The notes below the pieces were generated by a model. That model did not search any database. It had not been told where the DNA came from and saw nothing but the letters and a program-made list of their open reading frames with translations. DNA of 62,107 bases from an uncultured Candidatus Saccharibacteria bacterium (lineage in GTDB: Bacteria > Patescibacteriota > Saccharimonadia > Saccharimonadales > Saccharimonadaceae). The DNA lies in assembly GCA_948435375.1 (NCBI GenBank), contig CAOJGQ010000003.1:1-62107 (forward strand). The letters are read 5' to 3'. Within the stretch, counting starts at the first letter, position 1, and each line of letters opens with the position of its first letter. Below are positions 8,210-16,264 of the stretch, piece by piece. The translations under genes and the position numbers were made by a program.

Positions 8210-10570
8210 CTACTTCTTCCCCGTCATCGCTTTGCGGCTCTTTTTGGCAGCTTCGCGTTCGGCTTTCTCGTCAACACTGTAGACGCCGGATTTGTTGCAA
8301 GCGACATTATGTTTCACGCGGTCATGTTCTTCGGCCTTCTTGCCGTCATTCCAACGCTCAAGGCTGCCAACTAAGTATCCGGTGATTCTGCGGAGCCTTT
8401 CGAACGGAACGTCGCCGTCTTTTTCGATGCGACCACAACTAGGACAGCGGTCACCGTCAATAATGCCAGAATAACCACAAACCGGATCGCGATCGACGGG
8501 GTGGTTGACCGAGCCATAACCAACGTTACTTTCTTTCATCTTGCGAATAACGGCTTCAAAGGCTTCAATATTGTCAGATGGATCGCCATCGAGCTCAATA
8601 TAGGTGATATGACCACCATTGCAGAGTGCGTGATAAGGAGCTTCGATTTCGATTTTTTCGAAGGCACCGATGGGGTAGTAGACTGGAACATGGAAACTAT
8701 TGGTGTAGTAGTCGCGGTCGGTGACGCCTTTAATAGTGCCGTATTCGCGGCGGTCAATCTTAGTAAAGCGACCAGAAAGACCTTCACCTGGCGTAGCGAT
8801 CAGGCTGAAGTTGAGATGATATTTCTTACAATACTCATCGCATCGTTCACGCATATGAGTAATGATGTCGAGGCCGAGTTCGCGAGCTTCTTCGTCTTCG
8901 CCGTGGTGTACGCCAAGCATTGCGACAAGCGATTCAGCCAAGCCGATAAAGCCAATTCCGAGGGTACCATGCTTAATCACGTCGCGGAGTTTGTCGTTCA
9001 TGCTAAGCTTTTCGCTGCCCAGCCAGTTCCCTTCGCCCATGAGGAAGGGGAAATTGCGGACGTGTTGGTTAGCTTGGAATTCATAGCGCTCCAAAAGTTC
9101 GTCGGCTACTAAATCCATCTTCTCGTCGAGCTCTTTGTAGAAACCTGACCAGTCAGCCTCTTTGCGTTCGCCAAGCGCGATACCGTGTTTGATGCCGAGA
9201 CGGACGAGGTTGATGGTGGTGTAGCTCAAGTTGCCACGACTGGTTGTCACACAATCACTTTCGGGGAAAACACTGCTGTAAACGCGAGTGCGGCAACCCA
9301 TAGTGGCGATTTCGGTGTTGTAGTCGCCAGGTTTGTAACCTTGTAGATTGAACGGCGCATCAATGAAGACGAAATTCGGGAAGAGACGCTTGGCGGAGAC
9401 TTCCATGCTGCGCTTGAAGAGGTCATAGTTGGGGTCTTCAGGGTTGTAGTTGACACCTTCCTTGACTTTGAAGATGGAGATTGGGAAGATCGGGGTTTCG
9501 CCGTGGCCAAGACCGTTTTCAGTAGCCTGAAGCAAGCATTTCGAGACTAGGCGGCCACTCGGTGTAGTGTCAGTGCCGAAGTTGATGCTAGTGAAAGGAA
9601 CCTGGGCGCCGGCACGGCTATGCATAGTGTTAAGATTGTGAATGAAGCCCTCCATGGCTTGGAACGTCTGGCGTTCGACATCTTCGTTAGCGGTTTCGAC
9701 CACTTCTTCGGGGATTTTGAGTTTTTTGAGCGCTTTTTCATCACCATAAGCCAAATCTTCCGGAATTTTAGTCTTCAATTCCTTGCCGGTGAACTTCTCG
9801 TAGTTTTTGATGCCAATTTTGAGGGCTTTGCGGAAACTTTTATCGACGCCAGGCGCCATAGCATAGTCAAAGTTCGGAATAGACTGACCGCCATGTTGCT
9901 CGTTTTGGTTAGCTTGTAGAATGATTGCGGCGAGAGCGCCATAACTACCAATGCTGTTAGGAGTACGCAGATGTCCATGACCGGTGTTAAAGCCGCCGTT
10001 TTCGAACAGTTTTAACGGATCAGTCTGACAGCAAGTCAAAGTACCGGTAGCGTAAAAGTCAAGGTCATGAACGTGAATTTCGCCATTATCATGCGCCGCC
10101 GCGAACTCTGGCTTCATCAAGAGTGTTTTAGTGAAGATTTTCGAGCCTTCCGCGCCGAACTGGAGCATTTTCCCCATGGCGGAGTTGCCGTCGACGTTAG
10201 CATTGCTACGCTTGACATCAGAATCCTCCGAGGCATCAGCGATGGCGATGGTCTTATAAATATTCATCAAGTTGCTCTTGGCTTCACGCACGCGGTTGCG
10301 TTCCTGACGATAAGTGATATATTCTTTGGCGGTGCGCTTGAAAGCTGATTCCATCAGGACCTGTTCAACGATGTCTTGGATTTGCTCGACACTCGGTGTG
10401 CGCTGTTTGATTCCGCTCTCCATGCGTTTGATAGCTTTGTCAGAAAGCTGCTTCGCGCGATCACGCTTAAATTCTTCGGTCACTAAGCCAGCTTTTGCAA
10501 TCGCTTCAGTGATCTTTTCCGGATCGAAGTTTGCGATTTTGCCATCTCGTTTCACAATTTTTTTGAACAT
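8210..10570 (-). CDS. nrdD: Anaerobic (class III) ribonucleoside-triphosphate reductase
   Basis: Oxygen-sensitive enzyme making dNTPs from NTPs. An N-terminal ATP-cone (about residues 3-95) is followed by the ten-stranded barrel; near the C-terminus are a zinc site (VCGYSG and CPSCG) and the glycyl-radical motif RITGYLVG. The length (786 aa) is normal. GAGGAGG precedes the ATG, giving a leader with a Shine-Dalgarno site. Two NrdR boxes flank the promoter. If it is the only reductase in the genome, the organism would be restricted to low oxygen. Confidence 0.97.
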   Translation of the reverse strand: MFKKIVKRDGKIANFDPEKITEAIAKAGLVTEEFKRDRAKQLSDKAIKRMESGIKQRTPSVEQIQDIVEQVLMESAFKRTAKEYITYRQERNRVREAKSNLMNIYKTIAIADASEDSDVKRSNANVDGNSAMGKMLQFGAEGSKIFTKTLLMKPEFAAAHDNGEIHVHDLDFYATGTLTCCQTDPLKLFENGGFNTGHGHLRTPNSIGSYGALAAIILQANQNEQHGGQSIPNFDYAMAPGVDKSFRKALKIGIKNYEKFTGKELKTKIPEDLAYGDEKALKKLKIPEEVVETANEDVERQTFQAMEGFIHNLNTMHSRAGAQVPFTSINFGTDTTPSGRLVSKCLLQATENGLGHGETPIFPISIFKVKEGVNYNPEDPNYDLFKRSMEVSAKRLFPNFVFIDAPFNLQGYKPGDYNTEIATMGCRTRVYSSVFPESDCVTTSRGNLSYTTINLVRLGIKHGIALGERKEADWSGFYKELDEKMDLVADELLERYEFQANQHVRNFPFLMGEGNWLGSEKLSMNDKLRDVIKHGTLGIGFIGLAESLVAMLGVHHGEDEEARELGLDIITHMRERCDEYCKKYHLNFSLIATPGEGLSGRFTKIDRREYGTIKGVTDRDYYTNSFHVPVYYPIGAFEKIEIEAPYHALCNGGHITYIELDGDPSDNIEAFEAVIRKMKESNVGYGSVNHPVDRDPVCGYSGIIDGDRCPSCGRIEKDGDVPFERLRRITGYLVGSLERWNDGKKAEEHDRVKHNVACNKSGVYSVDEKAEREAAKKSRKAMTGKK

Positions 10571-10639
10571 AAAAAATATTACCTCCTCATTGATATTTTT
10601 ATGGTTTGGTTTTTGTTTCTTTTGTTATTCTATTGCCTG

Positions 10640-10655
10640 ACACTATATGTAGTGT
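10640..10655. promoter_or_regulatory. NrdR box, promoter-proximal to nrdD
   Basis: ACACTATATGTAGTGT is a near-perfect match to the palindromic operator of the ATP/dATP-sensing repressor NrdR. It lies just downstream of the -10, over the expected transcription start. Confidence 0.9.
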
Positions 10656-10664
10656 CTTGTTACT

Positions 10665-10693
10665 ATTTTAAGACGCTATATGTAGTGTGTCAA
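10665..10693 (-). promoter_or_regulatory. nrdDG promoter
   Basis: TTGACA, 17 bp, TAAAAT on the minus strand. The -35 overlaps the distal NrdR box and the -10 lies between the two boxes, a layout expected for repression by NrdR. Confidence 0.88.
10673..10688. promoter_or_regulatory. NrdR box, distal
   Basis: ACGCTATATGTAGTGT, one mismatch from the proximal box. The two boxes are 33 bp apart, about three helical turns, as is usual for tandem NrdR operators. Confidence 0.88.
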
Positions 10694-10816
10694 TAAGATT
10701 TTTGTGCTTATTTGGCGATTTTTTCAGCCTTCTCTAATCGATTTTTGAGCATTTTTGAGCGACTAGAGGCGAAATAATGTTGTAAAAATTACATGATTTT
10801 GGAAAAATGATTATGT

Positions 10817-10846
10817 TTGACAATGCTATCTCAAGAAAATTAAAAT
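10817..10846 (+). promoter_or_regulatory. Possible orphan promoter
   Basis: TTGACA and TAAAAT with an 18-bp spacer on the plus strand. No plus-strand gene follows. The transcript would run straight into the hairpin at 10853-10881 and then antisense to rarA. Confidence 0.4.
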
Positions 10847-10852
10847 TAGGGT

Positions 10853-10881
10853 AAAAATGTTGTAAAATTTACAACATTTTA
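10853..10881 (-). terminator. rarA terminator
   Basis: The inverted repeat AATGTTGTAAA/TTTACAACATT is followed by a T-run when read on the minus strand. It belongs to the same hairpin family as those near 23832 and 35125. Confidence 0.7.
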
Positions 10882-10940
10882 TGCAGGCTGAAAGTAGTAA
10901 TGGGTAGAAGTTTATTACGCCGGTCGATTGGTGCTAAAGT

Positions 10941-12140
10941 TTAATTTTGAGCACTGGGTTTGTTTGCTTGGAAAATTTTTTCATTTTGAACGGCCTCAGG
11001 CAGATAAGATTTGTCGAGATGAAAGCCGGCTTCCCACTTTTGGCCTTTGCCAAAACCGAGTTCTTCCATCAGCTTTGTCGGCGCGTTGCGCAGCCAAGTC
11101 GGTACTGGGCAACCGAGACTTTTCTCGGCAACAGCTTGCGCACGCGCCCAGGCATTATAAGTATCACGGTTTTTCTTAGACTTAGCGAGCGCGACGGCGA
11201 CGTGACTCAGGATGATGCCGCCTTCGGGCATACCGACGCGTTCAATGGCCTGGAAACAGCTGACAGCAAGACCCAGCGCGCCGTTGCCAGCGAGGCCGAT
11301 GTCTTCGGAGGCAAAAATTACCATGCGGCGGGCGATGAACTTCGGGTCTTCGCCACTTTTGACCATACGGGCGAGATAGTATAGCGTGGCGTCAACGTCA
11401 CAGCCGCGCATGGACTTAATGAAAGCGGAAATATTATCGTAATGATAATCACCAGATTTGTCATAGAGAGGCATTTTTTTGCCGACGGCGACCTCGACGA
11501 CCGCCTTGTCGACTTGGTCGGCAAGGCTGAGGGCAAGTTCGAGGTCGCCCAGGGCCGAGCGGGCGTCACCAGCCGAAAGATCGGCGATGTACTCCAGCGC
11601 TTCCTCGGACACGCGTTTTTCGGCACCTTCAGCCTCGACCGCTCGGCCCAGCACTTCAAGAATCCCGCTCCGATCAAGCGGCGCGACGAGGACGACTCGG
11701 GAGCGCGAGAGGAGCGGCGAGATCACTTCGAAGCTGGGGTTTTCGGTGGTGGCCCCAATCAAAGTGATGAGACCAGATTCGACATGTGGCAAAAAGGCAT
11801 CCTGCTGAGCCTTGTTAAAACGGTGAATTTCGTCGACGAAGAGCAAAGTGCGCGTCTTGAGGTTCCAGTTGACTTTGGCGCGTTCGACCACATCTTCGAC
11901 ATCTTTCTTTTTCGCCGTAACAGCGGAGATTTCGACAAAGTCAGCCTTGAACTCGTGCGCCAAAATACGCGCCATGGTGGTTTTGCCAGTGCCGGGTGGC
12001 CCCCAAAAGATCAAGTTGACTGGCTCGCCCTTCTTGACAATTTCAGTCAAAATCTTACCATCGCCAATAATGGCTGATTGACCAATAACATCATCTAAAC
12101 TTTGCGGGCGCATGCGCTCGGCGAGCGGAACTCGATTCAT
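10941..12140 (-). CDS. rarA: Replication-associated recombination protein RarA (MgsA) AAA ATPase
   Basis: Clamp-loader-like ATPase that acts at stalled replication forks. Walker A is GPPGTGKT (47-54), Walker B is LLFVDEIHRF, and a C-terminal tetramerisation region (KGQKWEAGFH) is present. I place the start at ATG 12140 (MNRVPLAER), giving 399 aa. An upstream in-frame start at 12263 would add 41 non-conserved residues running across the promoter and into recO. TATAAT (extended -10 TGG) ends 7 nt before this ATG, so the mRNA should be leaderless. Confidence 0.95.
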   Translation of the reverse strand: MNRVPLAERMRPQSLDDVIGQSAIIGDGKILTEIVKKGEPVNLIFWGPPGTGKTTMARILAHEFKADFVEISAVTAKKKDVEDVVERAKVNWNLKTRTLLFVDEIHRFNKAQQDAFLPHVESGLITLIGATTENPSFEVISPLLSRSRVVLVAPLDRSGILEVLGRAVEAEGAEKRVSEEALEYIADLSAGDARSALGDLELALSLADQVDKAVVEVAVGKKMPLYDKSGDYHYDNISAFIKSMRGCDVDATLYYLARMVKSGEDPKFIARRMVIFASEDIGLAGNGALGLAVSCFQAIERVGMPEGGIILSHVAVALAKSKKNRDTYNAWARAQAVAEKSLGCPVPTWLRNAPTKLMEELGFGKGQKWEAGFHLDKSYLPEAVQNEKIFQANKPSAQN

Positions 12141-12204
12141 AATTATTATTATACCATGGTTTGCCCTTGGCTGCATAACCTTGTGGATTAGGAAGGGTTC
12201 GGTT

Positions 12205-12876
12205 TTAGTGAAAACTGCGCGCCAAATGCAAGAGTGGCGGCAAATAGTCCTCAATTTGGTCAATCTGGGCGATGGTCTTGAGCGGCTTTTCGAGCATGAG
12301 ACGAGCGAGCTTGATTTCGTGCGCCTTTATATCACCAGACGGGTTAAATTGGAGCGATTTTTCGCTTTTTTGCCAAAAATAAGCCATTTTGGCGTCTAAT
12401 TTCTGACCATTTATATCATATATGAGATTAACTTCTTCACCACTCGCTCGGGCTAGATTAAGCCAAAACCAAGTTTCGACCAGCAAAATCGGCAAATTTT
12501 GGTCCAAACCAGCCAAAACTTGCTGCAAAATCTGAAAATATTCGGCGTTTGCGACTTGTTCGGCCGCGCTATAAAGGCATTTCATGCAAGTCGACGCTAG
12601 CTCGAGACGCGGCAAATCGGTCATAATGTTTGAGTAAAAATGGAGCATCTTAGCACTAGTTAGGATTCCCAGCGACGAACGCCCAAAATGTACCACAACG
12701 TCGGCAAGCGAAAAAATTTCGATGCCGCCGGCGAGCTTTGACTTTTCTTTGCGCACGCCTTTTGCCATGGCATCGACCCGACCTTCTGGCGTCAAAAGGT
12801 TCAAAATGCGGTCAGACTCGCCGTAGTTAGTGCGGCGCAGGACAATAGCTTGAGTACGAAGAGGTTGAGAAGGCAT
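12205..12876 (-). CDS. recO: DNA repair protein RecO
   Basis: Mediator that loads RecA on SSB-coated gaps. The N-terminal OB-fold (residues 1-80) shows the family pattern RTQAIVLRRTNYGESDRIL and RVDAMAKGVRK, followed by the helical C-terminal domain; the zinc cysteines of some RecO proteins are not evident. At 223 aa it is slightly short. It begins directly after the response-regulator stop (TAAATG), so it is the last gene of the histidine kinase - regulator - recO operon. Confidence 0.9.
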   Translation of the reverse strand: MPSQPLRTQAIVLRRTNYGESDRILNLLTPEGRVDAMAKGVRKEKSKLAGGIEIFSLADVVVHFGRSSLGILTSAKMLHFYSNIMTDLPRLELASTCMKCLYSAAEQVANAEYFQILQQVLAGLDQNLPILLVETWFWLNLARASGEEVNLIYDINGQKLDAKMAYFWQKSEKSLQFNPSGDIKAHEIKLARLMLEKPLKTIAQIDQIEDYLPPLLHLARSFH

Positions 12877-13305
12877 TTATTTCCTCTCCGGATACAATAT
12901 GCCCCGCACGGTAGATAGGATTTCCTGAGGAGTCATGGTCTCCTTGAACAATATCGCCCGCACGCCATAATGCGCTAGATTGGTCGTGTTGAGAGTCAAC
13001 GACGTAACCAGAATCACCGGAATTGCAGCGGTATCAGGATAAGAAATAAGCTCGTTGAGGAAGGTAAAACCGTCAGGACCGCTCAGTAGCACGTCGAGCA
13101 AAATCAGGTCTGGGAGATTATCACCGAGCGTCGCCATGGCACTAATTGCGTCGTGAAAAATCGTACAGCGCATATCCTGGCAAGCACGTGCCAAGCATTC
13201 AGCCATGATATTGTCGTCCTCAATAATGAAAATGTGAGGTTGCTCCGCGGAAATTTGTGAGGACGAATTAGCTGATTTGGTGGCAGAAATTGAAGTTGTA
13301 GGCAT
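12877..13305 (-). CDS. Stand-alone response regulator receiver domain
   Basis: CheY-like receiver with no output domain (142 aa, of which the first 22 are Ser/Thr-rich). Acidic pocket EDD at 29-31, phospho-acceptor Asp71 (LLDV), switch Thr101 and Lys121 (FKE). AAGGAG lies 12 nt before the ATG. It follows a histidine kinase by 21 nt and abuts recO. With no DNA-binding domain it must act by protein contact; the partner is unknown. Confidence 0.9.
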   Translation of the reverse strand: MPTTSISATKSANSSSQISAEQPHIFIIEDDNIMAECLARACQDMRCTIFHDAISAMATLGDNLPDLILLDVLLSGPDGFTFLNELISYPDTAAIPVILVTSLTLNTTNLAHYGVRAILFKETMTPQEILSTVRGILYPERK

Positions 13306-13326
13306 TATAGGACACGCTCCTTATGG

Positions 13327-14016
13327 CTAAACCGGCCAGAGACTGGCTTGTTTCGAAATCGGTAAATCAATAAAGAAACTCGTGCCGTCACGGTGACGAA
13401 TAGCACCAATCTTAGCATGCATATGGCGGGAAAATTGACTAGCGATATAGAGCCCCAAGCCCGAACTGCCGGGGCGCATGGCGATGTCGGTGGGTTGTTC
13501 GAGCGAACGCGAGTGGAGATTTTGCCAAATTTTGAAGGGCAAAGCCGGGCCAAAATCGCGTACACTGACACGGATCTGGCCATGATAATCGCGGACCGAA
13601 AGCTGACTAGCAGTTTCGGTGTCGGAATAATGCAGAGCATTGGCGCAAAAGTTATAGATAACGCTGTACAATAAATCGCGATTGGCAACGGCGAGCTTTT
13701 GACGATTGGCGTAAATCGGGCGAAGTTGACGCCCTTCAAATCGATAAAGTTCGGAGATTTCGCGCCAGACAGATTCACAGACGCCGCGCACACTAACCGG
13801 TTCCATTACGAACAAGCCTTCTTCAAGGCGAGCAATTTTGGTTAAATCATTCACTTGGCGGAGGGCGCGTTCCGAAACGCCGACTAGTTGCGACTTGATA
13901 CGAGACTGGTCCTTTGCAGGTGCAAGCTCGAGCGACAAAGCTAACTGGCGCATAAGACTGAGCGGGGCTTTGAGCTCATGCGCAGCCACCAAAATTCCGT
14001 TTACCTCCACAGACAT
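13327..14016 (-). CDS. Soluble histidine kinase without a sensor domain
   Basis: The HisKA dimerisation domain starts within the first 12 residues (His13 in AAHELKAPLS), followed by HATPase_c: N-box around VIYNFCANAL (about 120-129), and G-box SGLGLYIA (about 180). The 229 aa include no membrane segment, PAS, GAF or HAMP domain, so the signal must come from a partner protein or metabolite. TATAAT ends 6 nt before the ATG (leaderless). It presumably phosphorylates the receiver protein encoded next. Confidence 0.9.
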   Translation of the reverse strand: MSVEVNGILVAAHELKAPLSLMRQLALSLELAPAKDQSRIKSQLVGVSERALRQVNDLTKIARLEEGLFVMEPVSVRGVCESVWREISELYRFEGRQLRPIYANRQKLAVANRDLLYSVIYNFCANALHYSDTETASQLSVRDYHGQIRVSVRDFGPALPFKIWQNLHSRSLEQPTDIAMRPGSSGLGLYIASQFSRHMHAKIGAIRHRDGTSFFIDLPISKQASLWPV

Positions 14017-14051
14017 AGCTCTATTATAACACGTGGAGGATGTGGGGAAGA

Positions 14052-14870
14052 TTATTCGACGAACTTAACTGTATCGAGTAATTTGTAATATTCTTCCGAG
14101 AAAAGCATAGCGTCGGTTTGAATCAGTACAGTTTTGTCGCGCAATTTAAAGGCGGCGAGGATACCCTGGATGTTATTCATAAGCTCACCGGTATAGACAT
14201 TGGCGAGCGTGCCGCCAACATTGCGAGTAGAAAGCACGGTTTTACCATTTTTGACATAACTTTCGTAACGTTTGACCTCATTATCAAAGGCATTGTCGCG
14301 GATGATTACGCGCAAAGCGTTAATATTTTGAGCATTGACCGGTAAGACCTCGCCTGGGTTCAAATAAGCCTCAAAGTCGCCGCCAGCCGCGGCATCCTTA
14401 GCAATGTAAATGTTCCAGGTTTTGGGATATTCGAAACTTAGACTACCGTAGTCGCCTGGACCGGCGAAAGTCTTATAAGGGTATTTCTCGCGCTCAACAA
14501 ACTCATTTTCGAGCTTCGCGGTGTTATCGAAGACGGCTTGAGCGACTGCAGCATCGATTTGACCATCGACATCGGTCTTGGCATTGTTCCATTCAATAAA
14601 CTTCCAAACAAAAAGCCCTAAAAACGTTACCGTCAGGATACTTAAAATAACTATAGTAATAGTTTTGATAATCTCGACGCGCGAACGTTTGGGTTTAAAA
14701 GGAGATGGCACGGGTGCAGCAGTCAAAGGTGCGCCAGCAGCGCTAGCGCCTCCAGCTCCATTAGCCGGCGGTACGCCAGGGGTTGCCCCGGGAGCGGCGG
14801 GAGCAAAAGCAGAAGCTGGGCTAGGGTTACGAGCGACCATGCTGCCAGAAGAAGTTGGTTGTGCTTGCAT
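14052..14870 (-). CDS. Single-pass membrane protein with Ala/Pro-rich cytoplasmic tail
   Basis: Residues 1-60 are Ala/Pro/Gly-rich and probably disordered, followed by a basic stretch, one membrane helix (about 68-90) and a 180-residue extracytoplasmic domain with a PsbP-like start (YGSLSFEYPKTWNIY). The family is unknown. TATAAT ends 7 nt before the ATG. The architecture resembles that of the 52308-53567 protein, though the outer domains look unrelated. Confidence 0.8.
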   Translation of the reverse strand: MQAQPTSSGSMVARNPSPASAFAPAAPGATPGVPPANGAGGASAAGAPLTAAPVPSPFKPKRSRVEIIKTITIVILSILTVTFLGLFVWKFIEWNNAKTDVDGQIDAAVAQAVFDNTAKLENEFVEREKYPYKTFAGPGDYGSLSFEYPKTWNIYIAKDAAAGGDFEAYLNPGEVLPVNAQNINALRVIIRDNAFDNEVKRYESYVKNGKTVLSTRNVGGTLANVYTGELMNNIQGILAAFKLRDKTVLIQTDAMLFSEEYYKLLDTVKFVE

Positions 14871-14892
14871 GTATGTTATTATATATCAATAC

Positions 14893-15156
14893 TTATTTCT
14901 TTGTAAAGTCCTTACGTAGAACTTCGACTTGATTGCGTAGTTCATTGAGGTCGTTTTGGATCTCAGTAGCAAGCGTGGTGGCAGCTTGATATTTAGTGAG
15001 AGCTTGGTCTAGAGAAAATTCATCACTATAGAACCAGTTGGTTAGCTCATCGAGCTGGGCAAGTTTGGCAGAAATCGGCGAGTTATGTTTTTCAGTTGAT
15101 ACTGACGAAACCGCACGGGAAGGATTAGCTTTAGTTTTTGGATCTTTTTTGGACAT
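14893..15156 (-). CDS. xseB: Exodeoxyribonuclease VII small subunit
   Basis: Small helical subunit of the single-strand exonuclease VII complex. The 87 aa have a Ser/Lys-rich N-terminal extension and the XseB helix pair (AQLDELTNWF, then SLDQALTKYQ). GGAGG is 6 nt before the ATG. It overlaps the end of xseA by 26 nt, the usual operon arrangement. Confidence 0.88.
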   Translation of the reverse strand: MSKKDPKTKANPSRAVSSVSTEKHNSPISAKLAQLDELTNWFYSDEFSLDQALTKYQAATTLATEIQNDLNELRNQVEVLRKDFTKK

Positions 15157-16264
15157 TTTTAACCTCCGCTTGAATATTAAATTGATAAGTAGTCAAATTG
15201 ATTGACGCGCCGGGTGATAATTTGCCTGTTAAAAGCGCATAGCCACGTTTTAGGACCTGTTCGGGATTCATACTGTCAAGCAAGCGCGTCTGGTCAGTGA
15301 CTTTGAACGAAGTGTCTTTGATTTTTTGAAGTAAGTATGCTGTAATATCATTAGTTTCGTCTTCAACTGCCGTTTCCGCGTCCTGAAAATGGCGATTTAG
15401 CTCGGTAAAGATGCGAGTTATATCGGTTTTGACCTGGTGGACGACGGCTATTTTGTCGGGCGTAAGGAGTTCAGCGGCGTTCGAGGGAGTAGAAGCGCGC
15501 AGATCGGCAGCAAGGTCAGCTAAGCTTTCGTCAACCTCGTGACCGATACCAGTGATAGTTGGGATGCGACTGGCGGCAATACTACGCACAAGCTCTTCGT
15601 CGTTAAAAGCAGCAAGGTCGTCGGCACTACCACCACCGCGCAAAATAGCAATCACATCGACATCGGATGATTGGTTAAAATATCGCAGAGCGCGGATAAT
15701 TTGCTCAGGAGCTGAAAGACCCTGAACTTGGACATGGGCGGTAATAATGCGGAGCCCGCTCCAACGAGCGTTGAGGATTTTGAGAAAATCGGCGTAGCCA
15801 GCAGCATCGACTGACGAAATCACGCCAATTGTCTGGATAACGGTGGGTAGGGTGCGTTTTTTATTCGGGTCAAAAAGTCCTTCACGCATCAGCTTTTGGC
15901 GCAAAAGTTCGAGACTTTTCTTCAAATTCCCTTCCCCGAGCGGAATAATACGATCAATCACGAGAGAGAATTTCCCCCAGCGAGTGAGTTTTGGCATGGC
16001 ACGGACGCGCACTTTCATGCCGTCAGCAACCGGAAAGGTGAGCCGGGAAATTGGCAAGAAACAGCTCAAAGTCTGATCATTTTCTTTGAGATCGAAAAAG
16101 ACCCACTTTTTTTGGTTAATCTTAAAACTTGAGACTTCACCTTCGATATAGACAAGGGGGAAAGTTTGCTCGAGAGCTAAATTACAGTGATCGATAAACT
16201 CTGTGACTGTATAGGTAAGCAACTCGGCCGGCGGGCGGCTAGCGACGTAATCGTCAATCGCCAC
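15131..16264 (-). CDS. xseA: Exodeoxyribonuclease VII large subunit
   Basis: Catalytic subunit that degrades single-stranded DNA. N-terminal OB-fold (residues 10-105, including YIEGEVSSFK) and catalytic core with IGVISS, ILRGGGSADDL and GIGHEVDESLADLAADLRASTPSNAAE. At 377 aa it is somewhat shorter than the 400-460 aa typical of the family, with a reduced coiled coil. The start is GTG, whose G is shared with the upstream TAG stop (TAGTG). Confidence 0.95.
   Translation of the reverse strand: MAIDDYVASRPPAELLTYTVTEFIDHCNLALEQTFPLVYIEGEVSSFKINQKKWVFFDLKENDQTLSCFLPISRLTFPVADGMKVRVRAMPKLTRWGKFSLVIDRIIPLGEGNLKKSLELLRQKLMREGLFDPNKKRTLPTVIQTIGVISSVDAAGYADFLKILNARWSGLRIITAHVQVQGLSAPEQIIRALRYFNQSSDVDVIAILRGGGSADDLAAFNDEELVRSIAASRIPTITGIGHEVDESLADLAADLRASTPSNAAELLTPDKIAVVHQVKTDITRIFTELNRHFQDAETAVEDETNDITAYLLQKIKDTSFKVTDQTRLLDSMNPEQVLKRGYALLTGKLSPGASINLTTYQFNIQAEVKNVQKRSKN

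Larger units (their letters stand above)
10694..10940. other. AT-rich intergenic region between rarA and nrdD
   Basis: No gene is seen here. It contains phased T-runs upstream of the nrdD promoter (about 10711-10765), a short TTGTAAAAATTACA palindrome (about 10781), a possible plus-strand promoter and the rarA terminator. Confidence 0.6.

Noticed and set aside
8501-9112. 203-codon open frame on the plus strand inside nrdD
   Set aside because: It is a frame shadow of a strongly conserved gene; no promoter or ribosome site, and the protein has no recognisable features.
11442-12077. 211-codon open frame antisense to rarA
   Set aside because: It arises from the codon bias of rarA on the other strand; no expression signals.
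12141-12263. Longer RarA N-terminus
   Set aside because: The extra 41 residues are not RarA-like and would be translated from sequence upstream of and including the promoter hexamer; they also overlap the end of recO.
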